The translations under genes were made by a program, and so were the position numbers. DNA of 64,000 bases, from positions 992,001 through 1,056,000 of the forward strand of contig JAJUPC010000041.1 of NCBI GenBank assembly GCA_023614405.1, given 5' to 3'. Origin of the DNA: Avena insularis. Lineage: Eukaryota; Streptophyta; Magnoliopsida; Poales; Poaceae. The notes under the pieces were generated by a model. It did no database searches. It was given only the letters and a program-made list of their open reading frames with translations, and was not told the DNA's origin. Below, piece after piece: positions 1 to 14,005 of this stretch; the stretch's first letter is position 1; every line of letters begins with the position of its first letter.

Positions 1-253
1 GGATCCATGTGGTTTAGGAAAAGAAAACACATGCAATGACTCTGGTGGTCATTTAGGAAAAGAACACACATGCAATGCCTCTAGTGGATCCATGTGGTTT
101 AGAAAAAGGACACACATGCAATGACTCTGGTGGTGGTTTAGGAAAATAACACACGTGCAATGACTCTGGTAGTGGTTTTGGAAAGGAACACACATGCAAT
201 GACTCTAGTGAATCCATGTGGTTTAGGAAAGGAACACACATGCAATGACTCTA
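1..253. repeat. Right end of a higher-order block cut by the window edge
   Basis: These bases are satellite monomers matching the segment just left of the next block start (about 3590-3840), at an offset near 3,587 bp. They are therefore the tail of a block A copy that begins outside the window. Confidence 0.7.
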
Positions 254-3200
254 GTGGAACACACATGCAATGACACTGGTGGATCCATGTGGTTTAGGAA
301 AGGAACACACATTCAATGACTCTGGTGGTGGTTTAGGAAAGGAACACACATGCAATAACTCTGGTGGATCCATGTGGTTTAGGAAAAGAAGGCACATGCA
401 ATGACTCTGGTGGTGGTTTAGGAAAAAGAACACACATGCAATGCCTCTGGTGGCTCCATGTGGTTTAAAAAAGGAACACATGCAATGACTCTGGTGGTGG
501 TTTAGAAAAATAACGCATGCAATGACTCGTAGTGGTTTAGGAAAGGAACACACATGCAATGACTCTGGTGGATCCATGTGGTTTAGGAAAAGAACACACT
601 TGCAATAACTCTTGTGGACCCATGTGGTTTAGGAAAGGAACACACATGCATTGAGTCTGGTGGATCCATCTGCTTTAGGAAAAGAACACACTTGCAATGA
701 CTCTGGTGGATCCATGTGGTTTAGGAAAGGAACACACATGCAATGACTCTCATGGATCCGTGTGGTTTAGGAAAGGAACACACATGCAATGACACTTGTG
801 GATCCATGTGGTTTAGGAAAGGAACTCACATTCAATGACTTTGGTGGTGGTTTAGGAAAGGAACACACATGCAATAACTCTGTTGGATCCATGTGGTTTA
901 GGAAAAGAAGACACATGCAATGACTCTGGTGGTGGTTTAGGAAAAGAACACACATGCAATGCCTCTGGTGGCTCCATGTGGCTTAAAAAAAGGAACACAC
1001 ATGCAATGACTCTGGTGGTGGTTTAGGAAAATAACGCACATGCAATGACTCTGGTGGTGGTTTAGGAAAGGAACACACGTGCAATGACTCTGGTGGATCC
1101 ATGTGGTTTAGGAAAAAAGACATATGCAATCACTCTGGTGGTGGTTGAGGAAAAGAACACACATACATTGACTGTGGTGGATCCATGTGGTTTAAAAAAA
1201 GGAACACACATGCAATGACTCTGGTGGTGGTTTAGGAAAAGAACACACATGAAATGATGCTGGTGGTGGTTTAGGAAAATAACACACATGCAATGACTCT
1301 GGTGGAGCCATGTGGTTTAGGAAAGAAACACACATGCAATGACTTTGGTGGATCCATGTGGTTTAGGAAAAGAACACACTTGGAATGACTTTGGTGGATC
1401 CATGTGGTTTAGGAAAGGAACACACATATAATGACTCGAGTGGGTCCAAGTGGTTTAGGAAAGTAACACACATGCAATGACTCTGGTGGTGGTTTAGGAA
1501 AGAAACACACATGCAATGACTCTGGTGGATCCATGTGGTTTAGGAAAAGAAGACACATGCAATGACTCTGGTGGTGGTTTAGGAAAGGAACACACATGCA
1601 ATGACTCTGCTGGATCCATGTGGATTAGGAAAGGAACATACATGCAATGACACTGGTGGATCCATGTGGTTTAGGAAAACAAAACACATGAAATGACTCT
1701 GGTGGACCAATGTGGTTTAGGAAAAGAAGATACATCCAATGACTCTAGTGGTGGTTTAGGAAAAGAACACACATGCAATGACTCCAGTGGTGGTTCAGGA
1801 AAACAACACACATGTAATGACTCTGGTGGATCAATGTGGTTTAGGAAAGGAACACGCATGCAATGACTCTGGTGGATCCATGTGGTTTAGGAAAGGAACA
1901 CACATGCAATGACTCTGGTGGATCCATGTGGTTCATAAAAGGAACAAACATGCATGGTGGTGGTTTAGGAAAAGAACACACATGCAATGACTCTGGTGGT
2001 GGTTTAAGAAAATAACACACATGCAATGACTCTGGTGGAACGATGTGGTTTAAGAAAGGAACACACATGCAATGACTCTGGTGGATCCATGTGGTTTAGG
2101 AAAAGAACACACATGCAATGACTCTGGTGGATCCATGTGGTTTAGGAAAGGAACACACATGCAATGACTCTGGTGGATCCATGTGGTTTATAAAAGGAAC
2201 ACACATGCATGGTGGTGGTTTAGGAAAAGAACACACATGCAATGACTCTGGTGGTGGTTTAAGAAAATAACACACAAGCAATGACTCTGGTGGACCCATG
2301 TGGTTTAGGAAAGGAACATACATGCAATGACTCTGGTGGGTCCATGTGGTTTATGAAAATAACACACTTGCAATGACTCTGGTGGATCCATGTGGTTTAG
2401 GAAAGGAACACGCATGCAATGACTCTGGTGGTGGTTTAGGAAAGGAAAACACATGTAATACCTCTGGTGGATCCATGTGGTTTAGGAAAAGAAAACACAT
2501 GCAATGACTTTAGTGCTGGTTTAGGAAAAGAACACACATGCAATGCCTCTAGTGCATCCATGTGGTTTAGAAAAAGTAACACACATGCAATGACTCTAGT
2601 GGTGGTTTAGGAAAATATCACACATGAAATGATGCTGGTGGCAGTTTAGGAAAATAACACACAAGCAATGACTCTGGTGGACCCATGTGGTTTAGGAAAG
2701 AAACACACATGCAATGACTTTGGTGGATCCATGTGGCTTAGGAAAAGAACACACTTGAAATGACTTTGGTGGATCCATGTCGTTTAGGAAAGGAACACAC
2801 ATATAATGACTCTAGTGGATCCATGTGGAAGAGGAAAGTAACACACATGCAATGACTCTGGTGGTGGTTTAGGAATGGAACACACATGCAATGACTCTGG
2901 TGGATCCATGTGGTTTAGGTAAAAAAGACACATGCAATGACTCTGGTGGTGGTTGTCGATAGGTACTCGGATTCAATGACTTTGGTGGTGGTTTAGGAAA
3001 GGAACACACATGCAATGACACTGGTGGATCCATGTGGTTAAGGAAAAGAAAACACATGAAATGACTCTAGTGGATCAATGTGGTTTAGGAAAAGAAGATA
3101 CGTGCAATGACTCTAGTGGTGGTTTAGGAAAAGAACACACATGCAATGACTCTGGTGGATCAATGGGGTTTAGGAAAGGAATACACATGAAATGACTCTA

Positions 3201-3840
3201 GTGGTGGTTTAGGAAAAGAACACACATGCAATGACTCTGGTGCTAGTTTAGGAAAAGAACACACATGTAATGACTCTGGTGGATCAATGTGGTTTATGAA
3301 AGGAACACACATGCAATGACTCTGGTGGATCCATGTGGTTTAAAAAAAGGAACACACATGCAATGACTCTGGTGGTGGTTTAGGAAAATAACACACATGC
3401 AATGTCTCTAGTGGATCCATGTGGTTGAGCAAAAGAACACACTTGCAATGACTGATGGATCCATGTGGTTTAGAAAAGGAACACTCATGCAATGACTCTA
3501 GTGGATCCATGTGGTTTAGGAAAGGAACACACATCCAATGACTCTGGTGGTGGTTTAGGAAAGGAACACACATGCAATAACTCTGGTGGATCCATGTGGT
3601 TGAGGAAAAGAAAACACATGGAATGATTCTGGTGGTCGTTTAGGAAAAGAACACACATGCAATGCCTCTAGTGGATCCATGTGGTTTAGAAAAAGGACAC
3701 ACATGCAATGACTCTGGTGGTGGTTTAGGAAAATAACACACGTGCAATGACTCTGGTAGTGGTTTAAGAAAGGAACACACATGCAATGACTCTAGTGGAT
3801 CCATGTGGTTTAGGAAAAGAACACACATGCAATGACTCTA
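254..3840. repeat. Higher-order repeat A, copy 1 (3,587 bp)
   Basis: The block is delimited by a diagnostic truncated monomer of 25 bp (GTGGAACACACATGCAATGA, then CACTG) that lacks 21 bp of the L unit. It recurs at 254, 3841, 6884, 10449 and 14006. Inside, the order of L, S and variant monomers is reproduced in later copies. This copy has two successive 255-bp segments (around 1841-2068 and 2096-2323), each with a shortened CATGCATGG monomer, where copy 2 keeps only one. It also holds a short cluster of unusual bases at 2955-2970. Confidence 0.85.
2189..2211 (+). repeat. Variant monomer with TATAAAAG and CATGCATG
   Basis: In this L-derived variant TTTAGGAAAGG is replaced by TTTATAAAAGG, giving the box TATAAAAG at 2189-2196. 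A 7-bp loss (ATGACTC) downstream turns CATGCAATGACTCTGG into CATGCATGG, giving the palindrome CATGCATG at 2204-2211. The variant is L-derived but 39 bp long. The same pair of changes recurs in many blocks, so it is an amplified monomer subtype. Any promoter role is speculation. Confidence 0.8.
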
Positions 3841-6800
3841 GTGGAACACACATGCAATGACACTGGTGGATCCATGTGGGTTAGGAAAGGAACACACATT
3901 CAATGACTCTGGTGGTGGTTTAGGAAAGGAACACACATGCAATAACTCTGGTGGATCCATGTGGTTTAGGAAAAGAAGGCACATGCAATGACTCTGGTGG
4001 TGGTTTAGGAAAAGAACACACATGCAATGCCTCTGGTGGCTCCATGTGGTTTAAAAAAAGGAACACACATGCAATGACTCTGGTGGTGGTTTAGAAAAAT
4101 AACGCATGTGCAATGACTCTGGTAGTGGTTTAGGAAAGGAACACACATGCAATGACTTTGGTGGATCCATGTGGTTTAGGAAAAGAACACACTTGCAATA
4201 ACTCTTGTGGACCCATGTGGTTTAGGAAAGGAACACACATGCATTGAGTCTGGTGGATCCATCTGGTTTAGGAAAAGAACACACTTGCAATGACTCTGGT
4301 GGATCCATGTGGTTTAGGAAAGGAACACACATGCAATGACTCTCGTGGATCCATGTGGTTTAGGAAAGGAACACACATGCAATGACACTAGTGGATCCAT
4401 GTGGTTTAGCAAAGGAACTCACATTCAATGACTTTGGTGGTGGTTTAGGAAAGGAACACACATGCAATAACTCTGTTGGATCCATGTGGTTTAGGAAAAG
4501 AAGAAACATGCAATGACTCTGGTGGTGGTTTAGGAAAAGAACACACATGCAATGCCTCTGGTGGCTCCATGTGGTTTAAAAAAAGGAACACACATGCAAT
4601 GACTCTGGTGGTGGTTTAGGAAAATAACGCACGTGCAATGACTCTTGTGGTGGTTTATGAAAGGAACACTGGTGCAATGACTCTGGTGGATCCATGTGGT
4701 TTAGGAAAAAAAGACATATGCAATGAATCTGGTGGTGGTTGAGGAAAAGAACACACATACATTGACTGTGGTGGATCCATGTGGTTTAAAAAAAGGAACA
4801 CACATGCAATGACTCTGGTGGTGGTTTAGGAAAAGAACACACATGAAATGATGCTGGTGGTGGTTTAGGAAAATAACACACATGTAATGACTCTGGTGGA
4901 GCCATGTGGTTTAGGAAAGAAACACACATGCAATGACTTTGGTGGATCCATGTGGTTTAGGAAAAGAACACACTTGGAATGACTTTGGTGGATCCATGTG
5001 GTTTAGGAAAGGAACACACATATAATGACTCTAGTGGATCCATGGTTTAGGAAATTAACACACATGCAATGACTCTAGTGGTGGTTTAGGAAAGGAACAC
5101 ACATGCAATGACTCTGCTGGATCCATGTGGATTAGGAAAGGAGCACACATGCAATGACACTGGTGGATCCATGTGGTTTAGGAAAAGAAAACACATGAAA
5201 TGACTCTCGTGGATCAATGTGGTTTAGGAAAAGAAGATACATGCAATGACTCTTGTGGTGGTTTAGGAAAAGAACACACATGCAATGACTCCGGTGGTGG
5301 TTCCGGAAAACAACACGAATGCAATGACTCTGGTGGATCAATGTGGTTTAGGAAAGGAACACGCATGCAATGACTCTGGTGGATCCATGTGGTTTAGGAA
5401 AGGAACACACATGCAATGACTCTGGTGGATCCATGTGGTTCATAAAAGGAACACACATGCATTGTGGTGGTATAGGAAAAGAACACACATGCAATGACTC
5501 TGGTGGTGGTTTAAGAAAATAACACACATGCAATGACTCTGGTGGACCCATGTGGTTTAGGAAAGGAACACACATGCAATGACTCTGGTGGGTCCATGTG
5601 GTTTATGAAAATAACACACTTGCAATGACTCTGGTGGATCCATGTGGTTTAGGAAAGGAACACGCATGCAATGACTCTGGTGGTGGTTTAGGAAAGGAAA
5701 ACACATGTAATACCTCTGGTGGATCCATGTGGTTTAGGAAAAGAAAACACATGCAATGACTTTGGTGTTGGTTTAGGAAAAGAACACACATGCAATGCCT
5801 CTAGTGCATCCATGTGGTTTAGAAAAAGTAACACACATGCAATGACTCTAGTGGTGGTTTAGGAAAATATCACACATGAAATGATGCTGGTGGCAGTTTA
5901 GGAAAATAACACACAAGCAATGACTCTGGTGGACCCATGTGGTTTAGGAAAGAAACACACATGCAATGACTTTGGTGGATCCATGTGGCTTAGGAAAAGA
6001 ACACACTTGAAATGACTTTGGTGGATCCATGTCGTTTAGGAAAGGAACACACATATAATGACTCTAGTGGATCCATGTGGAAGAGGAAAGTAACACACAT
6101 GCAATGACTCTGGTGGTGGTTTAGGAATGGAACACACATGCAATGACTCTGGTGGATCCATGTGGTTTAGGTAAAAAAGACACATGCAATGACTCTGGTG
6201 GTGGTTTACGAAAGGAACTCACATTCAATGACTTTGGTGGTGGTTTAGGAAAGGAACACACATGCAATGACACTGGTGGATCCATGTGGTTAAGGAAAAG
6301 AAAACACATGAAATGACTCTAGTGGATCAATGTGGTTTAGGAAAAGAAGATACGTGCAATGACTCTAGTGGTGGTTTAGGAAAAGAACACACATGCAATG
6401 ACTCTGGTGGATCAATGGGGTTTAGGAAAGGAATACACATGAAATGACTCTAGTGGTGGTTTAGGAAAAGAACACACATGCAATGACTCTGGTGCTAATT
6501 TAGGAAAAGAACACACATGTAATGACTCTGGTGGATCAATGTGGTTTATGAAAGGAACACACATGCAATGACTCTGGTGGATCCATGTGGTTTAAAAAAA
6601 GGAACACACATGCAATGACTCTGGTGGTGGTTTAGGAAAATAACACACATGCAATGTCTCTAGTGGATCCATGTGGTTGAGCAAAAGAACACACTTGCAA
6701 TGACTGGTGGATCCATGTGGTTTAGAAAAGGAACACTCATGCAATGACTCTAGTGGATCCATGTGGTTTAGGAAAGGAACACACATCCAATGACTCTGGT

Positions 6801-6883
6801 GGTGGTTTAAGAAAATAACACACATGCAATGACTCTGGTGGAACGATGTGGTTTAGGAAAAGAACACACATGCAATGACTCTA
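3841..6883. repeat. Higher-order repeat A, copy 2 (3,043 bp, internally deleted)
   Basis: The copy starts at the same 25-bp truncated monomer as copy 1 and is about 0.5 kb shorter than its neighbours. It lacks one of the 255-bp sub-segments present in copy 1. Its final part is also shortened: 6821-6880 jumps to a monomer with GGAACGATGTGG, a rare variant otherwise seen near 2038-2049 in copy 1. Elsewhere it follows copy 1 at constant offsets (3,252 bp from about 2869 to 3560). Confidence 0.83.
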
Positions 6884-9800
6884 GTGGAACACACATGCAA
6901 TGACACTGGTGGATCCATGTGGGTTAGGAAAGGAACACACATTCAATGACTCTGGTGGTGGTTTAGGAAAGGAACACACATGCAATAACTCTGGTGGATC
7001 CATGTGGTTTAGGAAAAGAAGGCACATGCAATGACTCTGGTGGTGGTTTAGGAAAAGAACACACATGCAATGCCTCTGGTGGCTCCATGTGGTTTAAAAA
7101 AAGGAACACACATGCAATGACTCTGGTGGTGGTTTAGAAAAATAACGCATGTGCAATGACTCTGGTAGTGGTTTAGGAAAGGAACACACATGCAATGACT
7201 TTGGTGGATCCATGTGGTTTAGGAAAAGAACACACTTGCAATAACTCTTGTGGACCCATGTGGTTTAGGAAAGGAACACACATGCATTGAGTCTGGTGGA
7301 TCCATCTGGTTTAGGAAAAGAACACACTTGCAATGACTCTGGTGGATCCATGTGGTTTAGGAAAGGAACACACATGCAATGACTCTCGTGGATCCATGTG
7401 GTTTAGGAAAGGAACACACATGCAATGACACTAGTGGATCCATGTGGTTTAGCAAAGGAACTCACATTCAATGACTTTGGTGGTGGTTTAGGAAAGGAAC
7501 ACACATGCAATAACTCTGTTGGATCCATGTGGTTTAGGAAAAGAAGAAACATGCAATGACTCTGGTGGTGGTTTAGGAAAAGAACACACATGCAATGCCT
7601 CTGGTGGCTCCATGTGGTTTAAAAAAAAGGAACACACATGCAATGACTCTGGTGGTGGTTTAGGAAAATAACGCACGTGCAATGACTCTTGTGGTGGTTT
7701 ATGAAAGGAACACACGTGCAATGACTCTGGTGGATCCATGTGGTTTAGGAAAAAAAGACATATGCAATGAATCTAGTGGTGGTTGAGGAAAAGAACACAC
7801 ATACATTGACTGTGGTGGATCCATGTGGTTTAAAAAAAGGAACACACATGCAATGACTCTGGTGGTGGTTTAGGAAAAGAACACACATGAAATGATGCTG
7901 GTGGTGGTTTAGGAAAATAACACACATGTAATGACTCTGGTGGAGCCATGTGGTTTAGGAAAGAAACACACATGCAATGACTTTGGTGGATCCATGTGGT
8001 TTAGGAAAAGAACACACTTGGAATGACTTTGGTGGATCCATGTGGTTTAGGAAAGGAACACACATATAATGACTCTAGTGGATCCATGGTTTAGGAAATT
8101 ACCACACATGCAATGACTCTAGTGGTGGTTTAGGAAAGGAACACACATGCAATGACTCTGCTGGATCCATGTGGATTAGGAAAGGAGCACACATGCAATG
8201 ACACTGGTGGATCCATGTGGTTTAGGAAAAGAAAACACATGAAATGACTCTCGTGGATCAATGTGGTTTAGGAAAAGAAGATACATGCAATGACTCTTGT
8301 GGTGGTTTAGGAAAAGAACGCACATGCAATGACTCCGGTGGTGGTTCCGGAAAACAACACACATGCAATGACTCTGGTGGATCAATGTGGTTTAGGAAAG
8401 GAACACGCATGCAATGACTCTGGTGGATCCATGTGGTTTAGGAAAGGAACACACATGCAATGACTCTGGTGGATCCATGTGGTTCATAAAAGGAACACAC
8501 ATGCATTGTGGTGGTATAGGAAAAGAACACACATGCAATGACTCTGGTGGTGGTTTAAGAAAATAACACACATGCAATGACTATGGTGGACCCATGTGGT
8601 TTAGGAAAGGAACACACATGCAATGACTCTGGTGGATCCATGTGATTTAGGAAAAGAACACACATGCAATGAGTCTGGTGGATCTATGTGGTTTAGGAAA
8701 GGAACACACATGCAATGACTCTGGTGGATCCATGTGGTTTATAAAAGGAACACACATGCATGGTGGTGGTTTAGGAAAAGAACACACATGCAATGACTCT
8801 GGTGGTGGTATAACAAAATAACACACAAGCAATGACTCTGGTGGACCCATGTGGTTTAGGAAAGGAACACACATGCAATGACTCTGGTGGGTCCATGTGG
8901 TTTAGGAAAATAACACACTTGCAATGACTTTGGTGGATCCATGTGGTTTAGGAAAGGAACACTCATGAAATGACTCTAGTGGATCCATGTGGTTTAGGAA
9001 AGGAACACGCATGCAATGACTCTGGTGGTGGTTTAGAAAAGGAAAACACATGTAATAACTCTGGTGGATCCATGTGGTTTAGGAAAAGAAAACACATGCA
9101 ATGACTTTGGTGTTGGTTTAAGAAAAGAACACACATGCAATGCCTCTGGTGCATCCATGTGGTTTAGAAAAAGTAACACACATGCAATGACTCTAGTGGT
9201 GGTTTAGGAAAATATCACACATGAAATGATGCTGGTGGAAGTTTAGGAAAATAACACACATGCAATGACTCTGGTGGACCCATGTGGTTTAGGAAAGAAA
9301 CACAATGCAATGACTTTGGTGGATCCATGTGGCTTATGAAAAGAACACACTTGAAATGACTTTGGTGGATCCATGTCGTTTAGGAAAGGAACACACATAT
9401 AATGACTCTAGTGGATCCATGTGGTTGAGGAAAGTAACACACATGTAATGACTCTGGTGGTGGTTTAGGAAAGGAACACACATGCAATGACTCTGGTGGA
9501 TCCATGTGGTTTAGGTAAAGAAGACACATGCAATGACTCTGGTGGTGGTTTAGGAAAGGAACACACATGCAATGACTCTGCTGGATCCATGTGGTTTAGG
9601 AAAGGAACACACATGCAATGACACTGGTGGATCCATGTGGTTAAGGAAAAGAAAACACATGAAATGACTCTAGTGGATCAATGTGGTTTAGGAAAAGAAG
9701 ATACGTGCAATGACTCTAGTGGTGGTTTAGGAAAAGAACACACATGCAATGACTCTGGTGGATCGGATCAATGGGGTTTAGGAAAGGAACACACATGAAA

Positions 9801-10448
9801 TGACTCTAGTGGTGGTTTAGGAAAATAACACACATGCAATGACTCTAGTGCTAGTTTAGGAAAAGAACACACATGTAATGTCTTTGGTGGATCAATGTCG
9901 TTTATGAAAGGAACACACATGCAATGACTCTGGTTGATCCATGTGGTTTAAAAAAAGGAACACACATGCAATGACTCTGGTGGTGGTTTAGGAAAATAAC
10001 AAACATGCAATGTCTCTAGTGGATCCATGTGGTTGAGGAAAAGAACACACTTGCAATGACTGGTGGATCCATGTGGTTTAGGAAAGGAACACTCATGCAA
10101 TGACTCTAGTGGATCCATGTGGTTTAGGAAAGGAACACACATCCAATGACTCTGGTGGTGGTTTAGGAAAGGAACACACATGCAATAACTCTGGTGGATC
10201 CATGTGGTTGAGGAAAAGAAAACACATGCAATGACTCTGGTGGTCGTTTAGGAAAAGAACACACATGCAATGCCTCTAGTGGATCCATGTGGTTTAGAAA
10301 AAGGACACACATGCAATGACTCTGGTGGTGGTTTAGGAAAATAACACACGTGCAATGACTCTGGTATTGGTTTAAGAAAGGAACACACATGCAATGACTC
10401 TAGTGGATCCATGTGGTTTAGGAAAGGAACACACATGCAATGACTCTA
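6884..10448. repeat. Higher-order repeat A, copy 3 (3,565 bp)
   Basis: This block starts at the truncated marker monomer at 6884. Its first 1.5 kb is nearly identical to copy 2 at an offset of 3,043-3,044 bp. The later part follows copy 4 at 3,557-3,565 bp. A 5-bp tandem duplication (GGATCGGATC, near 9770) is present here and absent from copy 4, which accounts for the change in offset. Confidence 0.85.
8740..8762 (+). repeat. Second example of the TATAAAAG/CATGCATG monomer subtype
   Basis: TATAAAAG lies at 8740-8747 and CATGCATG at 8755-8762, with the same spacing as at 2189-2211. Other members are near 12302, 30742, 32107, 36485, 38020, 41610 and 46630. An older-looking form with TTCATAAAAGG in place of TTTATAAAAGG occurs near 1932, 5432 and 8483. 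Confidence 0.78.
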
Positions 10449-13400
10449 GTGGAACACACATGCAATGACACTGGTGGATCCATGTGGGTTAGGAAAGGAA
10501 CACACATTCAATGACTCTGGTGGTGGTTTAGGAAAGGAACACACATGCAATAACTCTGGTGGATCCATGTGGTTTAGGAAAAGAAGGCACATGCAATGAC
10601 TCTGGTGGTGGTTTAGGAAAAGAAAACACATGCAATGCCTCTGGTGGCTCCATGTGGTTTAAAAAAAGGAACACACATGCAATGACTCTGGTGGTGGTTT
10701 AGAAAAATAACGCACGTGCAATGACTCTGGTAGTGGTTTAGGAAAGGAACACACATGCAATGACTTTGGTGGATCCATGTGGTTTAGGAAAAGAACACAC
10801 TTGCAATAACTCTTGTGGACCCATGTGGTTTAGGAAAGGAACACACATGCATTGAGTCTGGTGGATCCATCTGGTTTAGGAAAAGAACACACTTGCAATG
10901 ACTCTGGTGGATCCATGTGGTTTAGGAAAGGAACACACATGCAATGACTCTCGTGGATCCATGTGGTTTAGGAAAGGAACACACATGCAATGACACTAGT
11001 GGATCCATGTGGTTTAGCAAAGGAACTCACATTCAATGACTTTGGTGGTGGTTTAGGAAAGTAACACACATGCAATAACTCTGTTGGATCCATGTGGTTT
11101 AGGAAAAGAAGAAACATGCAATGACTCTGGTGGTGGTTTAGGAAAAGAACACACATGCAATGCCTCTGGTGGCTCCATGTGGTTTAAAAAAAGGAACACA
11201 CATGCAATGACTCTGGTGGTGGTTTAGGAAAATAACGCACGTGCAATGACTCTTGTGGTGGTTTATGAAAGGAACACACGTGCAATGACTCTGGTGGATC
11301 CATGTGGTTTAGGAAAAAAAGACATATGCAATGAATCTGGTGGTGGTTGAGGAAAAGAACACACATACATTGACTGTGGTGGATCCATGTGGTTTAAAAA
11401 AAGGAACACACATGCAATGACTCTGGTGGTGGTTTAGGAAAAGAACACACATGAAATGATGCTGGTGGTGGTTTAGGAAAATAACACATGTAATGACTCT
11501 GGTGGAGCCATGTGGTTTAGGAAAGAAACACACATGCAATGACTTTGGTGGATCCATGTGGTTTAGGAAAAGAACACACTTGGAATGACTTTGGTGGATC
11601 CATGTGGTTTAGGAAAGGAACACACATATAATGACTCTAGTGGATCCATGGTTTAGGAAATTAACACACATGCAATGACTCTAGTGGTGGTTTAGGAAAG
11701 GAACACACATGCAATGACTCTGCTGGATCCATGTGGATTAGGAAAGGAGCACACATGCAATGACACTGGTGGATCCATGTGGTTTAGGAAAAGAAAACAC
11801 ATGAAATGACTCTCGTGGATCAATGTGGTTTAGGAAAAGAAGATACATGCAATGACTCTTGTGGTGGTTTAGGAAAAGAACACACATGCAATGACTCCGG
11901 TGGTGGTTCCGGAAAACAACACACATGCAATGACTCTGGTGGATCAATGTGGTTTAGGAAAGGAACACGCATGCAATGACTCTGGTGGATCCATGTGGTT
12001 TAGGAAAGGAACACACATGCAATGACTCTGGTGGATCCATGTGGTTCATAAAAGGAACACACATGCATTGTGGTGGTATAGGAAAAGAACACACATGCAA
12101 TGACTCTGGTGGTGGTTTAAGAAAATAACACACATGCAATGACTCTGGTGGACCCATGTGGTTTAGGAAAGGAACACACATGCAATGACTCTGGTGGATC
12201 CATGTGATTTAGGAAAAGAACACACATGCAATGAGTCTGGTGGATCTATGTGGTTTAGGAAAGGAACACACATGCAATGACTCTGGTGGATCCATGTGGT
12301 TTATAAAAGGAACACACATGCATGGTGGTGGTTTAGGAAAAGAACACACATGCAATGACTCTGGTGGTGGTATAACAAAATAACACACAAGCAATGACTC
12401 TGGTGGACCCATGTGGTTTAGGAAAGGAACACACATGCAATGACTCTGGTGGGTCCATGTGGTTTCGGAAAATAACACACTTGCAATGACTTTGGTGGAT
12501 CCATGTGGTTTAGGAAAGGAACACTCATGAAATGACTCTAGTGGATCCATGTGGTTTAGGAAAGGAACACGCATGCAATGACTCTGGTGGTGGTTTAGAA
12601 AAGGAAAACACATGTAATAACTCTGGTGGATCCATGTGGTTTAGGAAAAGAAAACACATGCAATGACTTTGGTGTTGGTTTAAGAAAAGAACACACATGC
12701 AATGCCTCTGGTGCATCCATGTGGTTTAGAAAAAGTAACACACATGCAATGACTCTAGTGGTGGTTTAGGAAAATATCACACATGAAATGATGCTGGTGG
12801 AAGTTTAGGAAAATAACACACATGCAATGACTCTGGTGGACCCATGTGGTTTAGGAAAGAAACACAATGCAATGACTTTGGTGGATCCATGTGGCTTAGG
12901 AAAAGAACACACTTGAAATGACTTTGGTGGATCCATGTCGTTTAGGAAAGGAACACACATATAATGACTCTAGTGGATCCATGTGGTTGAGGAAAGTAAC
13001 ACACATGTAATGACTCTGGTGGTGGTTTAGGAAAGGAACACACATGCAATGACTCTGGTGGATCCATGTGGTTTAGGTAAAGAAGACACATGCAATGACT
13101 CTGGTGGTGGTTTAGGAAAGGAACACACATGCAATGACTCTGCTGGATCCATGTGGTTTAGGAAAGGAACACACATGCAATGACACTGGTGGATCCATGT
13201 GGTTAAGGAAAAGAAAACACATGAAATGACTCTAGTGGATCAATGTGGTTTAGGAAAAGAAGATACGTGCAATGAATCTAGTGGTGGTTTAGGAAAAGAA
13301 CACACATGCAATGACTCTGGTGGATCAATGGGGTTTAGGAAAGGAACACACATGAAATGACTCTAGTGGTGGTTTAGGAAAATAACACACATGCAATGAC

Positions 13401-14005
13401 TCTAGTGCTAGTTTAGGAAAAGAACACACATGTAATGTCTCTGGTGGATCAATGTCGTTTATGAAAGGAACACACATGCAATGACTCTGGTTGATCCATG
13501 TGGTTTAAAAAAAGGAACACACATGCAATGACTCTGGTGGTGGTTTAGGAAAATAACAAACATGCAATGTCTCTAGTGGATCCATGTGGTTGAGGAAAAG
13601 AACACACTTGCAATGACTGGTGGATCCATGTGGTTTAGGAAAGGAACACTCATGCAATGACTCTAGTAGATCCATGTGGTTTAGGAAAGGAACACACATC
13701 CAATGACTCTGGTGGTGGTTTAGGAAAGGAACACACATGCAATAACTCTGGTGGATCCATGTGGTTGAGGAAAAGAAAACACATGCAATGACTCTGGTGG
13801 TCGTTTAGGAAAAGCACACACATGCAATGCCTCTAGTGGATCCATGTGGTTTAGAAAAAGGACACACATGCAATGACTCTGGTGGTGGTTTAGGAAAATA
13901 ACACACGTGCAATGACTCTGGTATTGGTTTAAGAAAGGAACACACATGCAATGACTCTAGTGGATCCATGTGGTTTAGGAAAGGAACACACATGCAATGA
14001 CTCTA
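10449..14005. repeat. Higher-order repeat A, copy 4 (3,557 bp)
   Basis: This block starts at the marker monomer at 10449 and tracks copy 3 almost base for base at offsets of 3,557-3,565 bp, apart from small indels. It is the closest pair of A copies and implies a recent duplication or homogenisation event. Confidence 0.86.
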
